A DNA stretch of 64,000 nucleotides from positions 26,993,005 to 27,057,004 of the forward strand of contig OX419336.1 of NCBI GenBank assembly GCA_948470475.1, written 5' to 3'. Of the stretch, positions 41,700 to 53,663 are shown in pieces (positions within the stretch are counted from its first letter, which is position 1; each line of letters opens with the position of its first letter). A program made the position numbers and the translations under genes. The notes under the pieces were generated by a model. The model saw only the letters and a program-made list of their open reading frames with translations. It made no database searches and was not told where the DNA came from. The DNA comes from Galaxea fascicularis (Eukaryota > Cnidaria > Anthozoa > Scleractinia > Euphylliidae).

Positions 41700-42560
41700 G
41701 TATTAAATAACTGACCCTACGCGCGTTCTGATTGGTATCGTTCTGATTATGCGGTTTTCCCAACGTACTAAATCCCGTTGGGATGTTGGAAGAACACTGC
41801 AAATTGTAAATGGCCCCAAATTTTCTAAAGTTTGGAAAGGGAAAATCTGTGGTATTTAGTGGTTGCATTCTATGGAACTTTCAGCATTTTTTTGTTTTGT
41901 TTGCGCAGGTCGTTTCGGAGTTGCGCAGTGAAGTGGACGAGTTTCAAATTGAAGTATTCGATAAATTGACTCCATCACATATTACAACATAACTTCAATA
42001 CAGCGCGCGTTCTGATTGGCCAATTGGTCGTTTACTGTTTGCCCATCTATTTGGTGATGGCACTCAAGAAGCTAGAGCCGCTCTCGGCTATCGCCTCGAG
42101 TGACTCTTACGCTTCTCTCGTGATTAGCAAACTCGCGCGTGAACCATGACTCAATAATGCACGTTGAGCCGTTTACCATTTGTATAAAAGATAACATTGA
42201 TTCTTTTAGGTTGAACAGAGATCAAGTCATTTTTTTTATGGACCTTGAAACATGGTTCAAAACCATACAAACTCTGTTTTTTTGTTTGTTTGTTTGTTGT
42301 TTTTTTTTTACGATTACTGTAGAAATTGGCAAACATATTGATTTTCAACTCGGTTATTTCCATATAGTAGGTGGATGACGGGATTTTACAGTCTCTGTTC
42401 AACCTAAAAGAATCAAACTTGGTCAAACGACCAATCTCATTGTTATCTATCATGTGATGGTGTGGATTTATCGATTAATTCAAGTTTGAAACTCGTCCCA
42501 GTTTCCTGCGCAACTCCGAAACGGCCTATGAAACATAAAAGCGCGTGTTGCTCATGCTCA
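41700..42560. repeat. Nested inverted-repeat elements
   Basis: Outer arms: CGTTTCGGAGTTGCGCAGTG and GACGAGTTTCAAATTGAAGT (about 41905-41985) against their inverse at 42455-42530 (TTTCCTGCGCAACTCCGAAA). Inner arms: GATTCTTTTAGGTTGAACAG (42199-42221) against CTGTTCAACCTAAAAGAATC (42392-42414). CGCGCGTTCTGATTGG occurs at both 41718 and 42003. Probably one MITE inserted into another. Confidence 0.65.
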
Positions 42561-45500
42561 AATGTTGATCTTGTCGTCTAGAAAATTTTGAAGTTTCGTA
42601 ACTTCAGTCGCTTATATTTCCGCTTTCGCTCGGTAGATTTTTCTTATTTTTCGGTAACAACTATGATCAATTGGCTGCGTATAGTCTGACTTTTAAAAAA
42701 TTCTGATGGTAGGAAAAAAATTGAGAAAGCAATAGTCAAAAAGTTTTTTTTTTTCTTAATCTGCCTTTCATTTCTGGTAGCATATCTGATATGGAAGTTT
42801 GAGAAGATTTAACCGACCTGTTATTAAATATGACCATAGATTTCGATTTTAGGGCTTAACTGAATGCGTCATGTGGTTGCCATGGTAACAGGTTTTCTAA
42901 GATAAATAAAATGTGGTGAATCTGATGTTTCTTTTATTTCTGTGGCAAATTTCATACTGGTACGATGAACCAGACAGTATTTAGAAAAGAATTTGTAGAA
43001 CTTGTCTCGGCAGAATGAAAACTATTTCGAACCACTTTACGCGTTCAAAACCAGAACAAAAAGGTGATTAAGGGTAGCACCATAGCAAAGCTCTACTAAT
43101 CAAAGGTTTAATTTGAATAACAAAGCGCTTTACTTCATTTGGAGACTCAGACGACGAAACATTCCTTCTTAGTTAAGTTGACAACACCACAGTTATTAAA
43201 TATGCGTTTTTGCGGACGGTTTCTTACCTTGAAAACGTTCGGTTTTTTACTTAACCTTTTTCATACTTTTTAGTCTTGTAAATATTTTGTCATTTTAAAT
43301 CCAAGCGAATATCATGGACACCATTCATAGTTGTAGTGATATATTTTGACCATTCATTTGAATGGTCAAAATCGAGAATTCCATTCTCCGTTCAAGCTCA
43401 AACCTTTATATTATTTATTTAAGGATGACTCTTAGTCAAAAGGCCAAGAGCCTAGGTACGTTTATCTCGTAACACTGGGCCTCGGCGCTGTCTTGCTCTA
43501 AAATGCTTCCCCAAACAACCAGTAGCCGCTAATTTAAAAGCATTAATTCATCGATTGTAATTCAAGTCATAAACCACTCTCAACTAAGGCTATCTAAGCT
43601 GGTTTGATGTTTACCATGATCTGATCTGGATCCGTGCCACTGATATTTTGTGTGTACACGACAGAGCTAGTCTCTTGTAAGCTTTAATTTCTATCATAAC
43701 TAAAACGCCACTACGTTTACACTAATTAGAAAGTCTCTGTGAACTAAAAGAGTAAAGATGTTACCATTAAAGAAACACTAACCTGAGAAAAAAACGTGGC
43801 ACTTCCACAAGTTCAACTGAATTCAATTTTATGATGGGAAGAATGCTGAATTAATTGCACTTAGCTTATTGTATCATGTAAATCGATCGTTTCCGTGGCA
43901 AGACTCTTGGTTGATTTATTACTTACACCTGCCCCCAGGCTGAGATTATAAGCAATTATAAGTGTGCACGCAAGGCATTCTAGAGAAGAGACACTGGGAC
44001 CGTATTTAATGAATTCACGTTGGTGGACAAGTGGTCTTAGTAATTGACCATGATTAAAACAAGGTCGGTTGTTGTAGATGTGATTCAAGTTGTCCTAAGC
44101 TCTCGTTAACACTCACAAAAATAAAAATATAAATAGGTTTCTACGTTAAACCATTTAGAGCATATGGAGATATTTATGACAGCAGCTCAAATGCAATTTT
44201 CATATATTGCTGACAAAGAACAGTGGTGAGCAAGTACAATGACATCAGTGTCAGTTAATGTATTGATAGACTGATATTATATGTTATGGCTAATTTTAGA
44301 AGGGGTGCTCAAGGGAGTCGTGTGACCTCCCTGGAAATAAGTTAGTCTAATATCACGTACTGACTACCTCAGTGATATTTGCTATTATTGATTTTTCTAT
44401 AATTCGACATTAAACCATCCGTTATGATTTTTTTTCCGAGGTTTGCAGCTTGGCGGAAATAAGTGATTCAGTACGTGCCTTCTTGCTAAAACCAATCTGG
44501 ATAAACTTAACAGCCTCTCAGTTCTGCATTGTGGTTACCCTAATCATGTTATACGACACGATAGCACTTTAGTGCATTAAGAAAATTTTTGCTGTTAAAA
44601 TCATTTCCTTTTTTATTTCTCACGCGGAGCAGTTTTTACTAAGGTGCGGAGGCCGCCCCGGCCTCTTCAATTAAGAGGTAGCTGACTCTAAAAATGGTTA
44701 AAACTTATCTAACTCAGTTTAAAGTGCTACTATGATCAAAAAATCATTTTCTTTTTTTCTTCAGATTTTGAAAGCGTGTTCGCTTAACACCTGACTGACA
44801 AAATTTCGAGCTTTGATTTTTATCTAAAGGCTGTTGATTTCGAGTGTAAGGTTTGGATTCCACGGTCCGCCATTACTCCCGTTCAAAACTGACCGATTGG
44901 ACCTCAGAGGCTTGGATCTAGGGAAAAGTGACATCATTTACTCACTAGCTTAAAATTTCAGCGTGTAAACGCAACTTATTATATATGCAAAACACGAGTT
45001 TAAAAATCTGAAAGTCCGAAACTCCCGTGCTGCATATTAATTCAGCCGCGTACACACGCATTGCATTCTTAAACCAGTGAGTCTTTGACGTCATTTTCTC
45101 CTTCACCCAGCTCTCTCCAGATTTTAAAGTTAGTAATGGCGGGCCAATAAATAGCAAAATTCCAGTTAAAATAAACAGGTGTCTTTTTAGAATCAGAACT
45201 TAAAACTTGGGCCACTTAGTGTTTAGTTAACATAGTTTTGAAATCCAAAGAAAAAGAAGAATTGTTTTTTTGGTCGTAGTAGCACTTTAATTCATATAAC
45301 TTATTTAGTCAAAGTTGAGATCGAAACGGAACAATCATAAATTTGGTTGTTTTCCCGCGAGGTCCGGCAGCTATACTTAACCACTATCACTCCGTGAAAG
45401 TACTATTTTGAAAATTATATACCTTTTATTTAATTTATTAGTTTTTCCACAAAAAGTGGGGGAGGGAGGCTACCCCCCGGCCCCTCCCCCTTCGCGGTCC

Positions 45501-45990
45501 CTGAATGATCGCTGTGACATGAACAGTACAGTTCAAGTCCTGAAAGAAAAATTACCTTTGACGGCCAGTGCAAGTATTGTCATCTATTTTAACTTGTGCT
45601 TAACCTGCGATGAGTTTATCTTAACTGAAAATAAGACAATGTGTACGTGTAATATAATGCGAGTCGACAATGGGCTTACTCTTAAGATGTATATATTTTT
45701 ATAAACTATCAGCTCAAACGTAACCGCAAGATAACTATCACTATAATCATTCTGTGATCGATAAACTGATCAATTTGATTCATAGTATGGATGTAGAAAA
45801 AAGTTGACGGACTAAACTGCTGAGTACCATTTCCGCGACTTTCTAAAAAATGGAATATTCAGTATCAAAAAGAAAAGTTTTGATGGAAACCGCTTTTAAC
45901 AAACAGTTGCAAGCTTTAAGGTCGACTGTACGTTTGTCAACCATTTTCAAGTTAAAGAGAATTTGAACAAATACAGCCTTTGAGCTCGCG
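42561..45990. other. Intergenic, nothing recognised
   Basis: AT-rich. Includes a perfect 20-bp palindrome GACCATTCATTTGAATGGTC at about 43349 and a GC-rich hairpin near 45458-45490 (GGGGGAGGG / CCCCTCCCCC). No exon with splice support. Confidence 0.4.
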
Positions 45991-45994
45991 CATT

Positions 45995-46045
45995 TTTTAT
46001 TGGCTAAATGCGTCTATAGGACCCTAGCCCAGACAGATATAAGCA
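45995..46045 (+). promoter_or_regulatory. Candidate promoter: inverted CCAAT and TATA
   Basis: ATTGG (inverted CCAAT) at 45999-46003 and GATATAAGC (TATAAG at 46038-46043) have workable spacing ahead of the two short ORFs at 46243-46544. Weak, because such words are frequent in AT-rich DNA. Confidence 0.3.
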
Positions 46046-46242
46046 GCCTCCCGCAGCTCAAAAGGTATCCATTTCATATAGTGATCCGAACCAACATATC
46101 GATTGAAATTCGACAGATCAGTATCATGTTCACCCATTGGCAGTGGACCGATGATTAAGATTGTGCATTTTGTACGGTGATATTTTTCACAGCCAGCAAG
46201 TGGTAGCCCGAAGGGTTAGACGCGAATTGTTTGATATTTACG

Positions 46243-46356
46243 ATGTACTTCTATCCTGTTGTTGAAATTCTACGCGACGAGGGCTATTCAAGAGAGCTCA
46301 ATGAACTTAAACGTTACTTAAATAACACGGTTGAGACTAACTCTAGACGGAACTAA
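46243..46356 (+). CDS. Candidate short ORF, 37 aa, unknown
   Basis: Starts MYFYPVVEILRDEGYSRELN and continues with ELKRYLNNTVETNSRRN. Acidic/basic alternation and ELNELKRYLN look coding-like, and the composition is unlike the surrounding AT-rich frames. Its TAA overlaps the ATG of the next ORF (TAATG). The 'L(K/R)xYLN' word faintly recalls NPY-type peptides, but spacing and termini do not match, so no family is assigned. Confidence 0.25.
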   Translation: MYFYPVVEILRDEGYSRELNELKRYLNNTVETNSRRN

Positions 46357-46544
46357 TGTTTTTCAGTATGTTGCGAATCAGAAGACCAAACACTATGTTG
46401 AAAATTCTAAATATGAAAACAAACCTCTTCGCCCTGTTTCTGACGGCGAACATGCTACACGTCCTAAGTCCTTCCGACTACAAGGTGCATTCAAAAGTGA
46501 TTGAAAGCTTCAAGTGCAATTCATCTTCGTCCACAAACTTTTGA
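46356..46544 (+). CDS. Candidate short ORF, 62 aa, possible secreted peptide
   Basis: Begins at the ATG sharing an A with the previous stop. Contains MKTNLFALFLTANMLHVLS, which resembles a signal peptide, then SPSDYKVHSKVIESFKCN and a Ser-rich end. One cysteine. No family recognised and no splice support. Confidence 0.25.
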   Translation: MFFSMLRIRRPNTMLKILNMKTNLFALFLTANMLHVLSPSDYKVHSKVIESFKCNSSSSTNF

Positions 46545-49097
46545 CTGAATTCAGTCAACAGAACAAAGGGAGGTTCTATTTTGACACCACTTTGACTGTT
46601 AAGACCACTTTTTGAAAGTTGTTTACCAGGTGATGTATATCCATTCGCACTTCAGTCTTCGATCACTAGTTGAAGCTAGTTCATAAATTCTCTAATAAGC
46701 TAGTAAAGAAAATAAGGTCATAGACCCTTCTCACCAAATCATCAAGAATTGATTATTAACGGGAAAGTACTAAATGCTAGATTTACTGCCTTCAAAATAA
46801 TATTCTCTCTTTCAAATCTGATCCCTGCGCAGAAATTAAGACAGCCTTGTTTCGACAGAACTAGGTGTTAGTTTGGCCGTGATCAGTGTTGAATAAGTTA
46901 TTTTCTCTGACGGGCTCTCCTACCTTCACCAGGCAATGAAGAATTATTCATCTTGGCCGTATACTCAGTCCTTGCACGTTGTATTTTTCTTTTCCTTGAT
47001 GTCTCAGTCCAGTTCAGCCTTCACACTGTTGGTATAAGCAGTGGTTGTATGCGTTAAATTCGAACAAACTTCAATCGATCTCATTCCATTTTTTAGACGC
47101 CCGCCTAAAAATGACTAGCACGTACGTAAACAGCGTTAATCGTTAGCTGACTACCAAAAAGGAATTTCGGCGTAAGATTTTTGAGTTACTCTGGTATCCA
47201 TTTTTGTTGCCACATTGACGCACGCTTAGCTAACTTAAATTTTTCTTACGATGCTTTAAACAAAGGTCATTGTTCATGAGACTAAACAAAACTTCAATCG
47301 TCACAGAAAAATGCCATTTAACGAAAACTAGTCAAGAGGTTATTTCCTTTTTTTTTCAAGATTTGGGTAGTTTGCCGAAGTAAAAACAAAAGGTGTACCT
47401 TGGGTTTATGGATAAGCTATGCTGTTGACATTTCATTGATAGCAACATCCGTACATTACTGGCTGAACAGGTCTTCTGATATCCGATGTTTGTGTCGGCA
47501 TTTGACGTTAATTACTCACTAATAATCTTGAACAAAAGTACTTTAAGGCAGGCGTATATACATGACTCTAAACCGCTTTGCGGATTAAGTGAAAAAACCT
47601 GAGAAACAAACTTTATTGTGAAGCGACTAATAAAGTAATCATACCACAAAGGTTTGATCCCCTATTAATCTTGTTACAAAACATTGTCCATGATCTCTTT
47701 GCGTTCAAACAATCATGCAGATATTTTACAGTGCTGGTTGTCTTGCAGGTACTTGACACAAAAACTTTCCAGAAGAGGCAGCTATCCATATCGCTTAGGG
47801 TACAAAGATTATTGTTGTCCACAACGAAATAAAACAACGTAACCCCATTTTTGTTAGGACTGAGTCTGAATATCACGGCTAAGGGATAAAACGAGAATAA
47901 GCTTATTTGTCTTCGCACGAGAAATCAAACAATTATACAAACTCGATAAATCGCCTCAGGCTGCTGACCCAGTTAATCTTTGTACCTCAGAAAATTAGGG
48001 TTACTTTGAAAATTTCAATAATGTAAGACAGCTATCTCAACTGATTCCGGCTAAAAGTGCAATTATTTTCATTGTGTAATGGGTAAAGAAACTATATATT
48101 TCACTCCACTTAATTTCTCAGCAAGGGGTCCAGCAGTCATGTCTTGTCCGCATTACACAAGCTAGAATTCCCATTGAAGGCCAAGTAGAAGGCATCGTTA
48201 CTGTCGCGTTCTTGATGGTGTTAGTTTCTTCGTCAAGCGACAGCGATAATTGCGCCAATTTTGGTGTTCATAATTCAATTCCCAATGACAAATCGTCAAT
48301 ATAAGTAAGTGACGTAGACTATGCTGTTCGAAGAATTAGAAGACGACGTTCGTTAGGTCGCTACGTAATATGAAAAACATCGGCTTCGAAATGTTGACAG
48401 ATTCAGTTGATAAAGAAGATGTTTGCTGCGAATCTACAGAAGAACCCTCTAATTACGGTAACAAAAGGAAGCTCCTAATGTGGAGTTGACAATCACGGCA
48501 CATAGAAGTTAGAGAATCGAAGGAGTGGCTGACGTAAGTCTTCAAATCCGCACGATTCGTCTTTCATCCCAAGGCCGAGAGAGGTTGAAGGGGGGTCTCC
48601 GCTACTTGTATACGCAGCTCAAAAGTGAGATTAGTTTCAGCCTATTGGTCTCATACTATTATTCTCACGCAGATTTCGACGTAATATTTAGGACTGATAC
48701 TTGTGCCAGTTTAAATTTTTTAGCCAGACCTGAATTAGAGACGGACGTATTTTGGTACCAAATTCAAGCATCGCATAAAAAAAAATCCAAAGACTATTGC
48801 CCCCGCCCGCCTACGGATTTCTACGGGGAGGAGATTGACGATAAGATCAGTTTGAAAACCTGAATATAGCTTTCGTTCATGAAGTGGAAGAACACCTTTT
48901 TACGCCTAATCCATCAACCCTACTGAAAGATAGCTTCATTGGCTTGCGCAAGCTGTTCATGAATGTCTGATTTAGCATGGTTTACAAACTTTGAGTCGAA
49001 CCTTCATTGTAACTGTGTCATATTCCTGGCTTAAATGTACCATTTAGTTGAAAAAACTAACCTTTTGGATATAGTTTTGAGAGCCAAATTCTCAGTT
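46545..49097. other. Intergenic, nothing recognised
   Basis: AT-rich. Frames at 47613-47918 (minus) and 48525-48863 (plus, no ATG start) show no motif or splice support. Confidence 0.4.
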
Positions 49098-49534
49098 ATG
49101 GCGGAAAGGAAGAACCCAGAAGTATCCTCTCAATCTCGATCTTGTTCTGACCGCCAACTGCTAGCAGACCTTCAGCAATCAAGAATGAATGAGAATCCAC
49201 CTACCAAGTAAGGCTTAGGAACTTGTTGGCGGCCACGCTAAGCTTTTCCTTATTACACTCTATTTTCTACGAGGATTTAACTCTCTTCCGTGGCGGAGAC
49301 GAAGCTGCTTTCACAACGTGACTTGTTCCCTTTGGTTAGCTCATTCTTACCACAAAAGTGATAGCACGTCGGAATGGTTCTAAAACAAGCGTGTTATGTT
49401 ACCTTTTCAGCTGGTTGCGAGTTTCGTCATCTCGATATGCCTTTTCTGTCAATCACAAAGGTCGATGGATTGCGAGTATTTCGCATATACACTCAAAAGC
49501 CGGAAGATCATTAATTGTTGTATTGGAACACTGA
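49098..49534 (+). CDS. Candidate two-exon small gene, 77 aa, unknown product
   Basis: Exon 1 (49098-49207): ATG with G at -3 and +4, MAERKNPEVSSQSRSCSDRQ then LLADLQQSRMNENPPT, ending at donor CCAA|GTAAGG, phase 2. Exon 2 (49411-49534): acceptor TTACCTTTTCAG, in-phase WLRVSSSRYAFSVNHKGRW then IASISHIHSKAGRSLIVVLE and H, stop TGA. AATAAA follows at 49588-49593, 54 nt after the stop. Polar N-terminus, short basic/hydrophobic C-terminus; no domain recognised. Start context, splice signals and polyadenylation signal agree, but each alone is common. Confidence 0.35.
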
Positions 49535-49587
49535 GGAGACGTAGTTGGGATATATTTGTGCTTATCCAGTTTCAATAATCAAACAAA

Positions 49588-49593
49588 AATAAA
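49588..49593 (+). terminator. Candidate polyadenylation signal AATAAA
   Basis: Canonical hexamer 54 nt downstream of the stop of the candidate gene at 49098-49534. Confidence 0.3.
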
Positions 49594-49941
49594 ATGTCTA
49601 AACCTAAAATGTACTCTATTTCTGGAAAAAAATGTATGCAAATCCTTGGAATACGGAAAAAGTCATTTCAATTAAAGTTGGTGACAAATATACTCCAAGG
49701 CGGAGACAAAGATGCCCGCAATCAGTGATTTGAGCGCCTCTTAATTGCCTTTCGTAATCATTATCGATCAGTATTATCCTCAGTGCCTTTTAAAGTAGTT
49801 TGTTGACATTACCGATTTTGAATGCTTACCTAAAGTATCCTAGAGGAAAGATTCTTGTCACGTTACAAATGCCATCACATACTCTGACATGCTTTGAGGA
49901 CGCTCTGCATAATTAAGTTGATATACGATCACTTATCGCAT

Positions 49942-51004
49942 TACCCTGGGTGCCAGAGGTTTTTTTCTCGTTAGGGGCGACAGAATTGAGCGGCGAAGCC
50001 GCGAAGGCGAGTCGCAAAGTGGCGAGAAAAAAACCTCTGGCACCAACGGATAACAACCTCACTTCCATGCCGACGCCAATTTCCTTTGATTGACATCCGC
50101 AGTCAGAGCTTATTTTAGAAACACAGCGAACCGGTTTTTCCCACGTGGAGTAAAATTTGCGTGTCATGTTTCGTGTAATACAAACAACACTGCAAGATAA
50201 AGATTATTACCCGGCTTAAATTCCTATTAAGAGAGAGGCTGTACTGTCATCAAACGCACTGAAACGAGCCAAACAAAAGCTAGACAAAATACTTCAGAGG
50301 GCATACAAAGGACCGCAGTCGCTAAACAGAAACAACAAGGGTCAAAGTAAACAGGCGATAAATGCAGAATTTAAACCCAGAAATAACCTTTGGTATGAAA
50401 ATACATAGCATGCGACAGTTTAGCACATGGCTGTTTCAATTACTTTCATCATCATATTAATCCTCTAAACCATTGTGTTGCCCCGCTGAAAACAAACAAG
50501 AAGCTAAATCGGTCAATAGAACCGAAGTAGACGCGGCAAACATGCGAACCCCATTTTACGTCAGTTCTTGTATGTGGGAGTTGAACAGCGAAACCAACTG
50601 CGAAAACATCTTTTCGCGCGACAACCTGTACAATGGAAAGGACCTGCTCCAGTTTCAAGTGATCGAATTCCGGAAATTTTGCATCTACAGTTGATTTCAA
50701 AGCGCTTGCTATTTCGAAAAGCACAACGCTCATGTCGTCTTCTCGTATTACTGTGGTAAAACCAGTTTGGCCAAGATCACCCTAAACTTAACCAATGGCA
50801 GCCCTTTTAAAAGAAACGTTTTTCAATTGACCAATCAGATTCCCAGGGTCAGATTTTGACTCTGGAGAAATAAATGGCAACGTGATTGGATCGGCGCGCT
50901 CAAAAGACTTAACGGCCTGAGCCAGAGGTCTCTCGCCGACCAGCACTACTCGCTCTGACGCTCCTCGCCGCTGGCGAACGAGAAGACCTCTGGCATCCAG
51001 GGTA
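49942..51004 (-). mobile_element. TIR element with truncated RecQ-helicase-like ORF, 9-bp target duplication
   Basis: Ends TACCCTGGGTGCCAGAGGT (left) and its near inverse ACCTCTGGCATCCAGGGTA (right). The 9-bp word TTATCGCAT lies directly outside both ends (49933-49941, 51005-51013), a clear target-site duplication. GC-rich subterminal stretches (GGCGAAGCCGCGAAGGCGAG and the inverse-like GACGCTCCTCGCCGCTGGCG) follow. The minus strand carries the start of a RecQ-like ORF. Nine-base duplications are typical of Mutator-like or Merlin-like elements, but the family is not established. Confidence 0.8.
50452..50733 (-). pseudogene. N-terminal fragment of a RecQ-like DNA helicase
   Basis: 93 codons. 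The first about 45 (ALKSTVDAKFPEFDHLKLEQ then VLSIVQVVARKDVFAV) resemble the segment just before the Walker A motif in RecQ-type helicases, where 'KDVFAVLPTGxGKS' is expected. Here FAV is followed by GFAVQLPHTRT, so the ATP-binding loop and everything after it are lost, probably by internal deletion. RecQ-like genes are multicopy in some corals (recalled, not checked). Confidence 0.55.
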
Positions 51005-51013
51005 TTATCGCAT

Positions 51014-52390
51014 TAAACAAGTACGTGAAGACAACATTAGAACTAAGAGATAACACCACCGTATCCACCGTGCTTCGCCGACATGATTGCTCACTTAGAC
51101 TATGCAGAAACAAGATAAACCGTTTTTTCGCTCAGTGCTCGTAGAGTAAAGTTATCTGGCGCAGATGTTACCGAGGTCAAGCATTCATCACTTCTTAAAC
51201 TCATTAGAGAAACTTGGCAAAGCATCAGTCTGAGTGACTGTTTTTCTTGCTCCCTAAAGCGCCATAAGCGAAGCTTTGATCGTATTAATTTTACTTTGAT
51301 ATTAAAAATATAAAAAAAATTGGTGTACTTTATATAACCAGAGCAAGAGAAAAAAAATCGATCTCGGACAATGGTTAACCGAACAACTGACCTCATAAAT
51401 TGTACACTATCTTCTTGAAAACCGTTTTCATTTCCTTTGTTTTTAATAATGGTGTTTTTATTTTATTTTTTTCCGAGTGCAATTAGGTTTCCTCAAAGTG
51501 TCGCCATATTCCTGGGTAAATCTATACATATTTTTGCTATTATCTCAACAATTCAATTTTCAGCTTTTAAGAAGGATACAACAGTTCTTTTATTTGACAC
51601 TACCATTCTTTTACTCTTCGTACTCTCTCTTCTCTCTTCCACAAAGAATGATGGCGTCTGATATTAATGCCGCAAGGTATTGTTTCTGTGAATATCTTGA
51701 GGTTCTAAATTGGTTAATTGAGTAAAAGGTTGCCGCCAAAATTACTTCTTTGTGAGTGCGATTCGTGTAGGCGTGATTCAACGTAAGATACGTGCCTCGG
51801 ACTTATGTAATTTAAAATTGTTCGATTTCTTCAAAAAGAAGCGAATCTATCCCACCCTGCAGTTTGTATCAGCCGTAGTGATTCTCAGTGAAGGCTGAAT
51901 GGTTGAAGATTTTTAGCCCCATGGCCTGCTGCTGGTGACTTGCGCTCGTGACTACTCATGTATAACGTAACATACAGGCGGAAAGTTTACCCGCCTGCGG
52001 ATATTACAACCTAGAAAAGGCTAAGTACGCGTGCTTGCGCACAAACAATACGTCAAGTGGCCTTTTTAGGTACAAGACAATACTCCTGATCTTGTTCAGA
52101 AGGAATTGACTTTTTTTTCTCGATGTGTTAAAACGTGGTACTGAAAAAATAAAGGTTTCATCGGAAGAGGCTCTAGGACATTTCTGTAAAGAATAAGGCC
52201 TAGTCAAAATATTTGGACAGTTTCAAAGCAACACCTCTCTAAATTGTCTTTATGGGATTATTAATGCTGGCTAAAATCTTAAGTGCGCAGTGGTCGAATA
52301 GTTTTTTCGATCAAAATGAATCTCTTACTTCGTCTTCCAAACAATCTATCACAGTCTTTAATACACAAAGGAAAATATCCCTTCAACTAT
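51014..52390. other. Intergenic, nothing recognised
   Basis: AT-rich with pyrimidine-rich runs near 51600; frames are of chance length. Confidence 0.4.
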
Positions 52391-52845
52391 CAGGGGCACC
52401 CAACAAGAAACTTCGATGAAATTTCTGTTAAGGAGAGTCTACCCGTTCTAAGACTTTCGGATAATGCATTGCTGAAAAGCTACTGATTCCTTATTTAAAA
52501 CATCACCTTAAAGATGCGCAACCAGAGAAATCCCAGAGAAAATAGTCCCCTAGATTTTCGGAAGGGATATTTTTCGCAATTTTTCGCTCTTAAAAAGGTC
52601 GCCTAGTATTTTCGGGTAAGCAAATAGTTAGTAGAGACGTTCTCCGAAGGTACCATTCAGCTAGCAAGTTTTTGAAATGAAGATTTCATTCCCTAAAATG
52701 TTCCGGAGTTTCAATTTTCAGCTAAGAAATCTGAACAGATCAAATTTTTCTAGCTGATTAAAACAACTCTTTAAACATTACAAGGAGCCTAGAAATATCC
52801 CTCACTAAAGGTTTTTTTTTTAAACTTGCTCGTTTGGTGCCCCTG
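52391..52845. mobile_element. Non-autonomous hAT-like element, 455 bp
   Basis: Ends CAGGGGCACCCAAC and (inverted) CAGGGGCACCAAAC. AACTAT lies directly outside both ends (52385-52390, 52846-52851), a 6-bp target duplication. AT-rich non-coding interior. Confidence 0.75.
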
Positions 52846-53446
52846 AACTATGTGAAATGCTCCCCTTGATTACAGGTATCCTTGTCAGCAATTACTGAAG
52901 TGGTTTAGCAAAAAACAACTTAATTGATATGGCAGTTTAGTACTCACATCACCAATAGTTATGACTTGGGCGATAATCGAATTACAACTTGTAAATCCAA
53001 AGCCTACAAATCGTCAACTTGAACTTTTGGCTCCAGATATCGCTTGCGTCTTTTGGCGAGTAGATATCATTTCATGTACGCTTTTTCTCTGCCCTTTGCA
53101 GCCTTTCTGTATGTCACGACACAAACTCATTCTGCAGCCCTTGCGTGTATCACCACACAATTTTCAGGAACTGAGGATGCATTCAGTGTTTATACAGCGG
53201 GCCGGGATAGCCAAGGCGGACATGTTGTATATTAACGACTTTTCCGCCCGAAAACAAACCGCTTAAAATATTTTTTCCATAAATGGAATGCATTTACGCA
53301 ACCAAGATTTCTGTTCTTTTCTTTTGCTAGAAAGTCAATTCCTAACTGACTTTTCTAAACTCTGGTCTAGGTAAAAAGCTGTAAGGGACGTCTTGATTTG
53401 ATTATTGAAAGCCGGTATCAAGCGGCAGTTGCCGTGTTCGGGAATC

Positions 53447-53663
53447 TTAGGGCGCTTACCATTAGTCAGAACTGGCCGGCCAGGCCAGTCCATTTGTAAA
53501 GAGAATTCCACTATTAAAAAGAACTGTCCAAACAGATCACTTTATTTCTACATAGTATGCATAGCAGGAATGTTTGTTTAGCAAAAACTCTCCGAAGAAG
53601 CCCATTTCATTTTCAAAACGACCGGTCGGACTGGCCAGTTCTGACAAATGGAAAGCGCCCTAA
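53447..53663. repeat. MITE with TTAGGGCGCTT ends, 217 bp
   Basis: Left end TTAGGGCGCTTACCATTAGT then CAGAACTGGCC; right end GGCCAGTTCTGACAAATGGA then AAGCGCCCTAA. About 30-bp arms with few mismatches, then a GGCC-rich region (GGCCGGCCAGGCC / CGACCGGTCGGACTGG). Non-coding. Confidence 0.8.

Noticed and set aside
46243..46356. Neuropeptide Y-like peptide
   Set aside because: Only an L(K/R)xYLN word is shared; the C-terminal amidation signal and proline-helix spacing are absent.
47613..47918. Cysteine-containing minus-strand frame, considered as an extracellular exon
   Set aside because: Cysteine spacing fits no known module and flanking splice sites are poor.
48525..48863. 112-codon plus-strand frame
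   Set aside because: Starts at GTG, has no motif and no splice support.
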